Position numbers and translations under genes: made by a program
Shown here: one piece after another, positions 1 through 6,800 of the stretch
How the letters are laid out: every line of letters starts with the position of its first letter
How positions within the stretch are numbered: the stretch's first letter is position 1
Notes under the pieces: generated by a model
What the model was told of the DNA's origin: nothing
The model's database searches: none
Seen by the model: only the letters and a program-made list of their open reading frames with translations
Origin: Planctomycetota bacterium
Lineage (GTDB): Bacteria; Planctomycetota; UBA8108
Length of the DNA: 10,321 nucleotides
Assembly: GCA_022451445.1 (NCBI GenBank)
Contig: JAKUSY010000071.1
Coordinates: 1-10,321 of the forward strand
Direction of reading: 5' to 3'

Positions 1-272
1 CCGTTTTTTTGCAGCTGGGGTTTGTAATCGAAGGTATCTACCTGCGGGGGGCCGCCCTGCATGAAGAGGAAGATCACCCGCTTGGCGCTGGGCTTGAAGT
101 GAGAGGGGCGAACCGCGAGGGGGTTCTTGTAGGTGTCGTCGCGCGCGGCGGCCTCACCGCAAAGTCCCATCAGGGCCATGTAGCCGAATCCGCAGGAGGC
201 CGTCTGCAGGAGGCTTCTCCGCGAGAGCATTCCGTTGATTTCCTGGGGCGCGATAGCGGGTTTTTTATTCAT
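1..272 (-). CDS. DUF1501 family protein with Tat-type leader, copy B (N-terminal part, cut by left window edge)
   Basis: Only about the first 90 residues are present; the gene runs off the left edge. The protein starts MNKKPAIAPQ and carries a twin-arginine motif, SRRSLL (R18, R19), followed by a hydrophobic stretch, so export by the Tat pathway is likely. After the leader comes the family's opening strand and motif, KRVIFLFMQGGPPQVDTFDYKP, at about residues 63-85. DUF1501 (PF07394) proteins have an alkaline-phosphatase/sulfatase-like fold; their reaction is not established. This copy has P-Q where the other DUF1501 gene of the window (9773-8355) has S-H in the GGPxxVDTF motif. The start lies 21 nt after the stop of the PSD1 gene, so the two are probably co-transcribed. 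An alternative ATG at 230, just before SRRSLL and with an AGGA upstream, is possible; the 272 start is preferred because it gives a normal-length n-region. Confidence 0.93.
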   Translation of the reverse strand, partial: MNKKPAIAPQEINGMLSRRSLLQTASCGFGYMALMGLCGEAAARDDTYKNPLAVRPSHFKPSAKRVIFLFMQGGPPQVDTFDYKPQLQKN

Positions 273-293
273 GGTTCTTTGTCTTGAAGGTGA

Positions 294-2837
294 TCAGTTG
301 AGATAGCGGAATTCCGCTGTGGAGAAGAGGGCATGGCAGAGACTGCTCAGGGCGTTCAGCTCGGGGTCTTTCCCGCTGGTTTTCCCGGGTTTGTTCTCAA
401 AGCCCTTGAGATAGGTCATCGCCCTGATGGCCTCGAAGGTGTCAGGGGCGCGGGAGAGAGCGAGCTGGTAGGCCAGCTTGATCCGTCCCGCTGTGTTGAG
501 GTCCTCTCGCTCGAGCAGGCTCCTGGCGAGGTTTCGGGACTGTCTCATCACGAAGGGATTGTTCATCAGGTAGAGCGCCTGGGTGGACACGGTCGTCACG
601 TCACGGTTCCCCTTCACCATGCTGGGCTCGGCGAAGTCGAAGGTCTGCAGGATCTGCGGTACAAAGCTGCGCATGATCGGCAGGTAGCCGCTCCTGTAAT
701 TGCCGTCCAGTTTTCCCCTGACGCGGGAGAGAGTCCTTCCGATCTCGCCAATCGGCAGCTGCATGACGGGTGAGCCGGCAGGTCTCGCCAGGTCGAGCTC
801 GCCGCCTATTGCGAGCATCGAATCCCGCAGGCTCTCCGCATCGAGACGCTTCTGCCGCATGCGCCAGAGCAGTTCGTTGCCCGGATCGATGGCGTAATGC
901 GCCTTGCTGAACTCTGAGCTCATTCGATAGGTATGGCTGAGGACCATTTTGCGGATGAGGCGTTTGATGGACCAGCCGTCTTTCTGGAAGTTCACGGCAA
1001 GGTGGTCGAGAAGCTCGGGATGGGTCGGGCGCTCACCGGTCTCGCCGAAGTTGTCGACCGTGCGAACGATTCCACGTCCGAAGAGGTGGTGCCAGACCCG
1101 GTTGACCATGACTCGCGCGGTCAGCGGGTTTTCTTCGCTGGTGAGCCAGCTTGCCAGCTGGAGCCGACCGCTGGAGGTGGTGCCGAAGTGGGGGCGCTTC
1201 TTCCCCGAGAGGACCTGGATGAAGCCGCGGGAGACCTCGCTGCCCTTATTGGACACCTCGCCGCGGATGCGGATTCTGCTGTTGACGGATCGGGCGGCGT
1301 CGCTGACGCCCATAGCGTAGTCGCCGGTCGGGGCGGCGCCTCCGCCCTTGTTCTTCTTCTTCTTGATCGACCTGCTGACTTCCTGGATTTCCTTTTTGAG
1401 CTCCTGGACCCGCTTTTGATGTTCCTGGCGTTCGTTGGCGAGCTCGGACGCCGCGCGGCGATCCTTCGGCTTTTTCTTTCCGCCCCTCTTGTTCAGAGCG
1501 ATCAGGGCTCGCTGTTCCCCCTTCATCTCACCGCGCAGTTCCGCGAGACGTTCCTGCAGTTTTTTATTCTGAATATCCGTCCTGGTGGGCTTTGAGGGTT
1601 CGGCTTGTACCTTATTGCTCAGGGCGATGAGCTTGCTGGTGGCCTTGTAGCCACCCTTCTGGGCCCTGGAATTGAGCCCCGAGAGGATCTCGGTGCTCTC
1701 GAAGATGCCCGCCAGCGCGTAGTAGTCTTTCGTCGGGATCGGATCGAATTTGTGGTCGTGGCAGCGGGCGCAGCTCACGGTGAGGGCGAGCACCGAGCGG
1801 GTCGTCGTATCGATCTGGTCATCGATGTTGTCCATCAGGTATTGCTCTCGGTTGCGCTCGTTGAGGTCCTTGGTGCCCATGGCGAGGAAGCCGGTGGCTA
1901 CGAGGTTGTCCCGCCTGTTAGCCGAGCTCTTTTTCGCCAGCAGGTCGCCGGCAATCTGCTCAGTGAGAAACTTGTCGTAGGGCTTGTCGGCATTGAAAGA
2001 ATCAATCACGTAGTCGCGGTAGCGCCAGGCGAAGGTGAAGGGGTAGTTCCTGCTCCGGCCGGTTGACTCACCGTAGCGGGCGATATCGAGCCAGTGACGC
2101 CCCCAGCGCTCGCCGAAACGCTTTGAGTCCAGCAGCCTGTCGACAACGGTCTCGAAGGCCTTGGGAGACTTGTCGGCGAGGAAGGCCTCGACCTCTTGCG
2201 GGGTAGGGGGAAGCCCGGTGAGATCGTAGGTGACCCTCCGGATGAGCGGGGCGCGGCCCGCGTCGGGAGCGGGCCTCAGCTTCTTGTCTTCGAGGGATTC
2301 CAGGATGAAGCGGTCGATGGTTCCCAGCGGCCAGGATGCTTTGGCGATTTCCGGAAGCGGTGGACTGGTCGGTTTTTTGAAGGCCCAGAACTGGCGGCCC
2401 TTGGCGATATCGATGGATCGTGTGATGGGCCTGTCGGCCTTGCCGGAGGTGCGCGGGTCAGGCGCCCCCATGCGTACCCACCTGGTGAGGACAGCGATCT
2501 CGGAGTCCGAGAGCTTTTCCTTGGGCGGCATCTCGATGTCTTCATCTTCATATTTTACGGCCCTGATCAGCAGGCTCTTTTCAGGTGAGCCGGCTACGAT
2601 GGCAGGCCCGGAGTCGCCGCCATCCATCCAGCCGGCCTGGCTGTCGAGGTAGAGGCCGCCCTTGACCTTGGTGGCTTTTTTCGAATGGCACTTGTAGCAG
2701 TGCTTTGCCAGCAGGGGGCGAACGCTCTTTTCGAAAAAGGCGTTTTCCTTTGCCGTGAGCTTTTGAGCCTGGAGGGTGCTTGCGGAGCAACAAAGCAGCA
2801 CGAGGACAGAGAGGAATAAGGCTGAAAACTTACTCAT
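294..2837 (-). CDS. PSD1 / planctomycete cytochrome C domain protein, copy B (complete, 847 aa)
   Basis: Large secreted haem-binding protein of the PVC-type PSD1 family. Residues 1-24 form a Sec signal peptide (hydrophobic core, probable cleavage after LQA). The PSCyt1 domain has a haem-c motif CYKCH at 47-51 and the usual distal MPP motif, with candidate axial ligand M102. The DUF1549 (PSCyt2) domain runs from about 172 to 380 and contains a second CxxCH, CARCHDHKFDP (C355, C358, H359). A charged, Lys/Glu-rich coiled-coil-like stretch occupies about 418-496. The DUF1553 (PSD1) domain follows from about 556 to the C-terminus, which ends EFRYLN as is usual. I chose the ATG at 2837 rather than the in-frame ATG at 2918. 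It places the signal peptide at the N-terminus, has AGGAG upstream, and leaves a candidate promoter inside the longer reading. The role is unproven; electron transfer or carbohydrate-linked oxidation at the cell envelope has been suggested. The DUF1501 gene follows by 21 nt. Confidence 0.96.
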   Translation of the reverse strand: MSKFSALFLSVLVLLCCSASTLQAQKLTAKENAFFEKSVRPLLAKHCYKCHSKKATKVKGGLYLDSQAGWMDGGDSGPAIVAGSPEKSLLIRAVKYEDEDIEMPPKEKLSDSEIAVLTRWVRMGAPDPRTSGKADRPITRSIDIAKGRQFWAFKKPTSPPLPEIAKASWPLGTIDRFILESLEDKKLRPAPDAGRAPLIRRVTYDLTGLPPTPQEVEAFLADKSPKAFETVVDRLLDSKRFGERWGRHWLDIARYGESTGRSRNYPFTFAWRYRDYVIDSFNADKPYDKFLTEQIAGDLLAKKSSANRRDNLVATGFLAMGTKDLNERNREQYLMDNIDDQIDTTTRSVLALTVSCARCHDHKFDPIPTKDYYALAGIFESTEILSGLNSRAQKGGYKATSKLIALSNKVQAEPSKPTRTDIQNKKLQERLAELRGEMKGEQRALIALNKRGGKKKPKDRRAASELANERQEHQKRVQELKKEIQEVSRSIKKKKNKGGGAAPTGDYAMGVSDAARSVNSRIRIRGEVSNKGSEVSRGFIQVLSGKKRPHFGTTSSGRLQLASWLTSEENPLTARVMVNRVWHHLFGRGIVRTVDNFGETGERPTHPELLDHLAVNFQKDGWSIKRLIRKMVLSHTYRMSSEFSKAHYAIDPGNELLWRMRQKRLDAESLRDSMLAIGGELDLARPAGSPVMQLPIGEIGRTLSRVRGKLDGNYRSGYLPIMRSFVPQILQTFDFAEPSMVKGNRDVTTVSTQALYLMNNPFVMRQSRNLARSLLEREDLNTAGRIKLAYQLALSRAPDTFEAIRAMTYLKGFENKPGKTSGKDPELNALSSLCHALFSTAEFRYLN

Positions 2838-2894
2838 GTTGTTTCTTCGTCTCCTGAAAAGGGCCACTATTAGTTTATTGCAGGCAAACACCTC

Positions 2895-2924
2895 ATCTAT
2901 ACAAGTTTTTAGCCGCAAAACGGC
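2895..2924 (-). promoter_or_regulatory. Candidate promoter of the second PSD1-DUF1501 pair
   Basis: Read on the minus strand, TTGTATAGAT (2904-2895) offers a -10 element, either TATAGA or ATAGAT with an extended TGn. It lies about 60 nt upstream of the PSD1 start codon at 2837. There is no good -35 hexamer at 17 bp (GCCGTT), and that position is covered by a short palindrome (2910-2926). This would give a leader of roughly 50 nt containing AGGAG. It is pattern matching only; promoters in these phyla often deviate from the E. coli consensus. Confidence 0.3.
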
Positions 2925-2926
2925 TA
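2910..2926. repeat. Inverted repeat TAGCCG-N5-CGGCTA in the PSD1 copy B promoter region
   Basis: On the plus strand tagccg (2910-2915), a 5-base spacer caaaa, then cggcta (2921-2926) form a perfect 6-bp inverted repeat. It overlaps the place where a -35 element would sit for the candidate promoter. Its T-run lies on the 5' side in the plus reading, and in the minus reading an A-run follows it, so it is not an intrinsic terminator in either direction. Its position fits an operator for a dimeric regulator, but nothing else supports that. Confidence 0.35.
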
Positions 2927-2966
2927 TTTCAGGTGGGCTGAACGTTCGGAAGGGGAAACGGTCCGG

Positions 2967-2993
2967 AAAACCTTAACCCGTAACGATTTAAGG
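2967..2993 (-). terminator. Weak intrinsic-terminator-like hairpin after the GNAT gene
   Basis: On the minus strand CCTTAA (2993-2988), an 11-base loop and TTAAGG (2976-2971) can pair, followed directly by TTTT (2970-2967). It lies about 90 nt past the stop of the acetyltransferase gene and before the candidate promoter of the next gene, the expected place for the end of the upstream transcript. The stem has only two G-C pairs and the loop is large, so it would be a poor terminator; it may be coincidence. Confidence 0.28.
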
Positions 2994-3080
2994 GCTTGGG
3001 TTTTTCTGGCCGGGTTAGCAGGCTCTTTACCTCGTCGCAGCCCGGAGTGGTCCGTGTCGCTGATGCTGAAATATCCAAAG

Positions 3081-3602
3081 TCAGAAGGTCCTGGCGAAGA
3101 GCAGGGCGTCGACCAGGTCGTCGTCGCGCCTGAGATGCTCTCGCAGGAGTTCCTCCTTGCTGAAGCCGGATTTTTCGAGGACCCGGATGCTCGCCTGGTT
3201 GTGAGGATAGACCAGGGCCTCGATGCGTTCGAGAGCCCAGCGCTCCCGGGCGTACCGGCAGGCCGCCTCGACGACCTCGGTCATGATTCCCAGCCCGCGA
3301 AAGGGCGAGCCGAGCCAGTATCCGATCTCGCCTTTCTGTTGCGGTTGAAGACGGCGGAAATCAAATCCGCCGGCCAACTCATCGCCACAGCGGATCGCGA
3401 ATTGCCGGGCCTCCCCATGCTCTCGAGTCGTCTGGTTGCCGAACCGCAGCCACCTGCCGGCGTCCTCGCGGGTATAGGGGTGTGGGACCGAGGTGAACTC
3501 GGCTATGGAGGGGTCGTTCAATAACTCGGCCAGGGCGTCCCTGTCCCCGGCTCGAAACCGGGTCAGGAGTGGCACGGTCTTTTCGGCGGAGGGTCCGGGC
3601 AT
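3081..3602 (-). CDS. GNAT family N-acetyltransferase, RimJ/RimL type (173 aa)
   Basis: Predicted cytoplasmic acetyl-CoA-dependent N-acetyltransferase; there is no signal peptide. The fold is recognisable over its whole length. An N-terminal LLTRFRAGD strand leads into the domain. Then comes GEIGYWLGSPFRGLGIMTEV (91-110), whose RGLGI is the acetyl-CoA pyrophosphate-binding motif A. The C-terminal signature N135-xx-S138-xxx-LEKSGF is typical of Acetyltransf_3 members that act on protein N-termini or small amines. The substrate cannot be told from sequence. The start is 9 nt after the stop of the sulfatase gene (3612), so it is probably the last gene of the same transcript; only a weak AAAGA precedes the ATG. 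It is an unexpected companion for secreted sulfatases and may simply be a passenger. Confidence 0.92.
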   Translation of the reverse strand: MPGPSAEKTVPLLTRFRAGDRDALAELLNDPSIAEFTSVPHPYTREDAGRWLRFGNQTTREHGEARQFAIRCGDELAGGFDFRRLQPQQKGEIGYWLGSPFRGLGIMTEVVEAACRYARERWALERIEALVYPHNQASIRVLEKSGFSKEELLREHLRRDDDLVDALLFARTF

Positions 3603-3611
3603 CGCGCGTCT

Positions 3612-5021
3612 TTATTTCTTTCCCGGCCCAGCTCCGATTCTCCAGAGCGCGGGAGCCTTGAAGTCTTCACGGCCGCTGCCGTAGGGAGCGACCTTGATCT
3701 TGCCGGCGAGTTTTTCAAACGCCTTCAGCTGATCCGACAGGCGCCTGAGGACAGCGGGGTTTGCCGCGCTGACATCCTTCTGCTCGGTCGGGTCGGTATC
3801 GATCCTGTAGAGCCTTCCATCGATGAGCTTCCACTGCTGGCTGATGACTGCCTTCTGGCCGAGATAGAAAGTTCTCTCGGGAGCCTTGGTCTTACCTCGA
3901 AGAACACCGCTGAGATCGATTCCATCCAGCGGCTTGCCGCTGCCTGGTTTTTCTCCCCCGGCGAGTCCCCGCAGGGTCGGCAGGACATCGATGTAACCCA
4001 TCAGGGTGTCGAGCTTGCGGGAACTCTCGAGGCCCACGGGCCAGCGGATCACCGCCGGCACTCTCACTCCTCCCTCGCGCACCGTGTGCTTGGTTCCCGG
4101 CAGGGGCTTGTTGCTGCCGCCGATCTTGAGGGTGGCGCCGTTGTCGCTGAAGAAGAGGACGATCGAGTTTTCGGCCAGGCCCTCGGAATCGAGGGTGTCG
4201 AGGATGCGGCCTATTTGCGTGTCCATCGCCGTGACCATGGCGGCGAAGGTCTGGCGTTTGCGGTTGCCCTGTCCCTGCGCTCCATAGTCGTCTTTCGCCG
4301 CGCCCTTCTTCTTGAAGGTTCCGGCCTTTTCATCGTAGCCGTATTCATCGAGGTATTTTCTCTGCGCCTGCAGCGGACCGTGCGGAGCGTTGAACGGCAG
4401 GTAGAGGAGGAAGGGTTCTCCTTCGGGAGAGCCCTTGATAAACCGGACAGCCTCATCGCCGAGCAGCTCGGTTGAGTAGCCGGCATCGGCAGAGGGCTCG
4501 AAATTGCGGTGCCAGTCGCGTTCGCCTTCTCTCAGATGGGTGAAGTAGTCGATCGCGCCGTTGTAGTGGCCGTAGAAATGGGTAAAGCCGCGCTCGATGG
4601 GGTGGTAGGCGCGTTTGTAGTGACCGAGGTGCCACTTGCCGATGCAGGCTCGGCGCTTGTAGCCGGCTTTCGCGAAGACCTCGGGGAGGGTTTGCTCTGA
4701 AAGATCGAGGCCAAACTTTCGCCAGGGCGGGATCACAGTGTCGCGCAGGCCGAAGCGGTGCGGGTAGCGGCCGGTGAGGAGCCCAGCCCGGGTGGGAGAG
4801 CAGATCGGGCAGACATAGAAGCGGTCGAGCTGAACACCTGATTTCGCCAGGCGGTCGATCGAGGGGGTCCTGATGTCGCTGCCGTGGTAGCCGACATCGT
4901 TCCAGCCGAGGTCATCGGCGACGAGGATGACGAGGTTCGGCCTCTTCGCGGGCGCAGCGAGAAGTTCTGCTCCACTCGCCAGCAGTACCGCAAGCAGGAT
5001 GAGCTGCAGAGTCCGTATCAT
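3612..5021 (-). CDS. Secreted sulfatase, arylsulfatase B-like (469 aa)
   Basis: Type I formylglycine sulfatase, predicted to hydrolyse sulfate esters outside the cytoplasm. Residues 1-23 are a Sec signal peptide. The metal-binding pair D36-D37 lies in LVADDLGW. The modification motif CSPTR has C74 as the residue converted to formylglycine, followed by AGLLTG. The second signature GKWHLG is at 128-133, APHGP contains H214, SDNGA contains D293 and N294, and K311 precedes REGGVRVP. All expected catalytic residues are present. The GHYNGAIDYFTH region and the PHGPLQ motif resemble arylsulfatase B / N-acetylgalactosamine-4-sulfatase relatives, but the substrate is inferred only loosely. The ATG at 5021 is preferred over an in-frame ATG at 5108. 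It starts the signal peptide and overlaps the stop of the upstream sulfatase as ATGA, with a purine-rich GGAAAAGAAG before it, which suggests translational coupling. Confidence 0.96.
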   Translation of the reverse strand: MIRTLQLILLAVLLASGAELLAAPAKRPNLVILVADDLGWNDVGYHGSDIRTPSIDRLAKSGVQLDRFYVCPICSPTRAGLLTGRYPHRFGLRDTVIPPWRKFGLDLSEQTLPEVFAKAGYKRRACIGKWHLGHYKRAYHPIERGFTHFYGHYNGAIDYFTHLREGERDWHRNFEPSADAGYSTELLGDEAVRFIKGSPEGEPFLLYLPFNAPHGPLQAQRKYLDEYGYDEKAGTFKKKGAAKDDYGAQGQGNRKRQTFAAMVTAMDTQIGRILDTLDSEGLAENSIVLFFSDNGATLKIGGSNKPLPGTKHTVREGGVRVPAVIRWPVGLESSRKLDTLMGYIDVLPTLRGLAGGEKPGSGKPLDGIDLSGVLRGKTKAPERTFYLGQKAVISQQWKLIDGRLYRIDTDPTEQKDVSAANPAVLRRLSDQLKAFEKLAGKIKVAPYGSGREDFKAPALWRIGAGPGKK

Positions 5022-6745
5022 TTTTTCTTCTTTTCCTTTGCCGGCTTCTTTTTCTTCGGACCCCAGGGCCAGGGTTTCGCCTTCGCGGCGATGGCCCAGG
5101 CTTCCCATCTCCCGGCCATGCTCTTCGCCTTCTCCGCATGTTTCTGAGACAGGTCGTTCAGCTCGGTGCGGTCAGCCTCGATGTCATAGAGCTCCCATGG
5201 GCCATTGGCCCCCTTTGCTACCAGCTTCCATTTTCCATCACGGAGAGCCCGGTTGCCCTCGTGCTCCCAGAAGATGGGTTCGTTGCGGCCGAGCGGTTTT
5301 CCGAGGAAAGCCGGCTGGAGGCTGACTCCCTGCCTGGGGGTGATCTTTTTCCCGTTGAACTCATTGGGGTAGGTTGCTCCGCCGACATCGACACAGGTGG
5401 CCATCAGGGCGATCAGGTGTCCGGGCTGGTGCTCGAACTTGTTTCTTCGTTCTTTGGGAATCCCGGCAGGCCAGTGGGCTATGAGCGGGGTTGAGATGCC
5501 GCCCTCGTGGACCCAGTGCTTGTAGCGCCTGAAGGGAGTGTTCGAGGCGTTCGCCCAGGGCAGCCCGTAGGCGATGTAGGTGTCGGCCGGGCCGGGCATC
5601 ACGCCGCGGCCTCTTCTCAGCGGCCGTCCGTCCCGGGTTACCCTGGGAACCATGGCCGTCTGGAGTTCACCCTTCTTCATCGGTGGCCAAAAGGCCAGCC
5701 TCCCAGGGTCCGGGGTCTCCTTGCCCCTGCTGCCGAACTCTTCCGCACAGCCACCGTTGTCGGCGAGGAAGAGCACCAGGGTGTTGTCGAATTGCTTCGT
5801 TTCTTTCAGCGCTCCGATGATCCGTCCGATTCCCTGGTCCATGCAGTCGATCATGGCGGCGTAGACCTCCATGCGGCGCTCAAACCAGGGTTTCAGGTCG
5901 ACCTTGTCCCAGTCGGGAGCGCCCGGGTCGCGGGGCGTCAGCTTCCAGGAGGAATCGACGAGTCCCATCCTGATCATGCGGGCGTGGCGTTCTGCCCGTA
6001 GCGCATCCCATCCCTTCTTGTAGCGCCCCTTGTACTTGGCGATATTGTGCGGGCGTGCGTGCATCGGCCAGTGTGGTGAGGTATAGGCGACGTACATGAA
6101 GAAGGGGTTCTTCTTCGCCGCGGCATGATCACGGATAAAGCCGGCAGCGTTCTCGCTGATCGCATCGGTGTAGAAGAAGTCCTCGTTTTCGGGGGCAATC
6201 TGCGTGTTGTCCCGCGTCAGTGAATTCGGATCGTAGAAACTTCCGGCTCCATGGATGGTCCCGAAGAAGCGGTCGAAGCCGCGCTGCAGCGGCCAGTTGT
6301 CCTTGGGACCGGTCGGCTTGATGTGCTTGGTGACATGCCATTTTCCTGACATGTAGGTCGAGTAGCCGGCGGTCTTCATTACCTCGGCGATGGTGACGCA
6401 GCTGCGGTTGAGATCTCCCTGGTAACCCTCGAGACCCCGGTCGTTCATCATGTGGCCGACGCCTGCCTGGTGGGGGTATAGACCGCTCAGGAGCGAGGCC
6501 CGGGTGGGGCAGCAGCGCCCGGTATTGTAGAACTGCGTCAGGCGGCCTCCGCCGACGGCGAGACCGTCGCGGTTCGGCGGTTTGCTCTCACTGCCGTAGC
6601 AGCCGATGTCGCTGTAGCCCATATCGTCGGCCATCATGATGATGATGTTGGGGCGTTTCGCAGCGGCCTCGGCGGCGCCTGAAAATAAGAGGATCGCCAG
6701 CAGGATGAGGGGCCATTTTACTGCAGTCGGGGTGGTCTTTCTCAT
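5018..6745 (-). CDS. Secreted sulfatase, arylsulfatase A-like with lysine-rich tail (575 aa)
   Basis: Type I formylglycine sulfatase, longest of the three here. The signal peptide covers about residues 1-28. D40-D41 (MADDMGYSDIG) bind the metal; CCPTR at 78-82 has C78 as the formylglycine precursor. GKWHV is at 134-138, SPHWPMH holds H225, ADNGG holds D329 and N330, and K409 lies in YKHWVHEGG. The NTGRCCPTRASLLSG...HQAGVGHM and NTPFRRYKHWVHEGGISTPLI signatures are those of the large arylsulfatase A-like group seen in marine polysaccharide degraders. The C-terminus ends in an unusually lysine-rich tail of about 14 residues after PWPWG. Residues 54-69, between the metal site and the active-site cysteine, depart from the usual TPNLDRLA-type sequence (PPNRDGLA) without a change in length. 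A GGAG lies 11 nt before the ATG. The stop overlaps the next sulfatase's start. Confidence 0.96.
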   Translation of the reverse strand: MRKTTPTAVKWPLILLAILLFSGAAEAAAKRPNIIIMMADDMGYSDIGCYGSESKPPNRDGLAVGGGRLTQFYNTGRCCPTRASLLSGLYPHQAGVGHMMNDRGLEGYQGDLNRSCVTIAEVMKTAGYSTYMSGKWHVTKHIKPTGPKDNWPLQRGFDRFFGTIHGAGSFYDPNSLTRDNTQIAPENEDFFYTDAISENAAGFIRDHAAAKKNPFFMYVAYTSPHWPMHARPHNIAKYKGRYKKGWDALRAERHARMIRMGLVDSSWKLTPRDPGAPDWDKVDLKPWFERRMEVYAAMIDCMDQGIGRIIGALKETKQFDNTLVLFLADNGGCAEEFGSRGKETPDPGRLAFWPPMKKGELQTAMVPRVTRDGRPLRRGRGVMPGPADTYIAYGLPWANASNTPFRRYKHWVHEGGISTPLIAHWPAGIPKERRNKFEHQPGHLIALMATCVDVGGATYPNEFNGKKITPRQGVSLQPAFLGKPLGRNEPIFWEHEGNRALRDGKWKLVAKGANGPWELYDIEADRTELNDLSQKHAEKAKSMAGRWEAWAIAAKAKPWPWGPKKKKPAKEKKKK

Positions 6746-6800
6746 TGTCCGGGTTTCTCCAGTCAGGGATGGTCGCGAAGGTCCGGTTCGCGCGCTGAAT

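Noticed and set aside
933..1595. Long plus-strand open frame (220 codons) opposite the PSD1 copy B gene, and a similar 218-codon one at 7084-7740 opposite a sulfatase.
   Set aside because: Both lie wholly antisense to genes with clear domains, have no recognisable family and low-complexity composition typical of GC-rich antisense frames.
1745..1775. Second CxxCH in PSD1 copy B (CARCHDHKFDP) as a sign of an unusual extra cytochrome domain.
   Set aside because: This motif is a regular feature of the DUF1549 region in this family, so it is not novel.
2838..2918. N-terminal extension of the PSD1 copy B gene to an ATG at 2918.
   Set aside because: It would bury the signal peptide behind 27 mostly charged residues and overlap the candidate promoter; the ATG at 2837 has AGGAG upstream and starts the signal peptide.
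5022..5108. N-terminal extension of the 469-aa sulfatase to an ATG at 5108.
   Set aside because: The extra 29 residues are an out-of-frame reading of the upstream sulfatase's C-terminus, and the signal peptide starts at the 5021 ATG.
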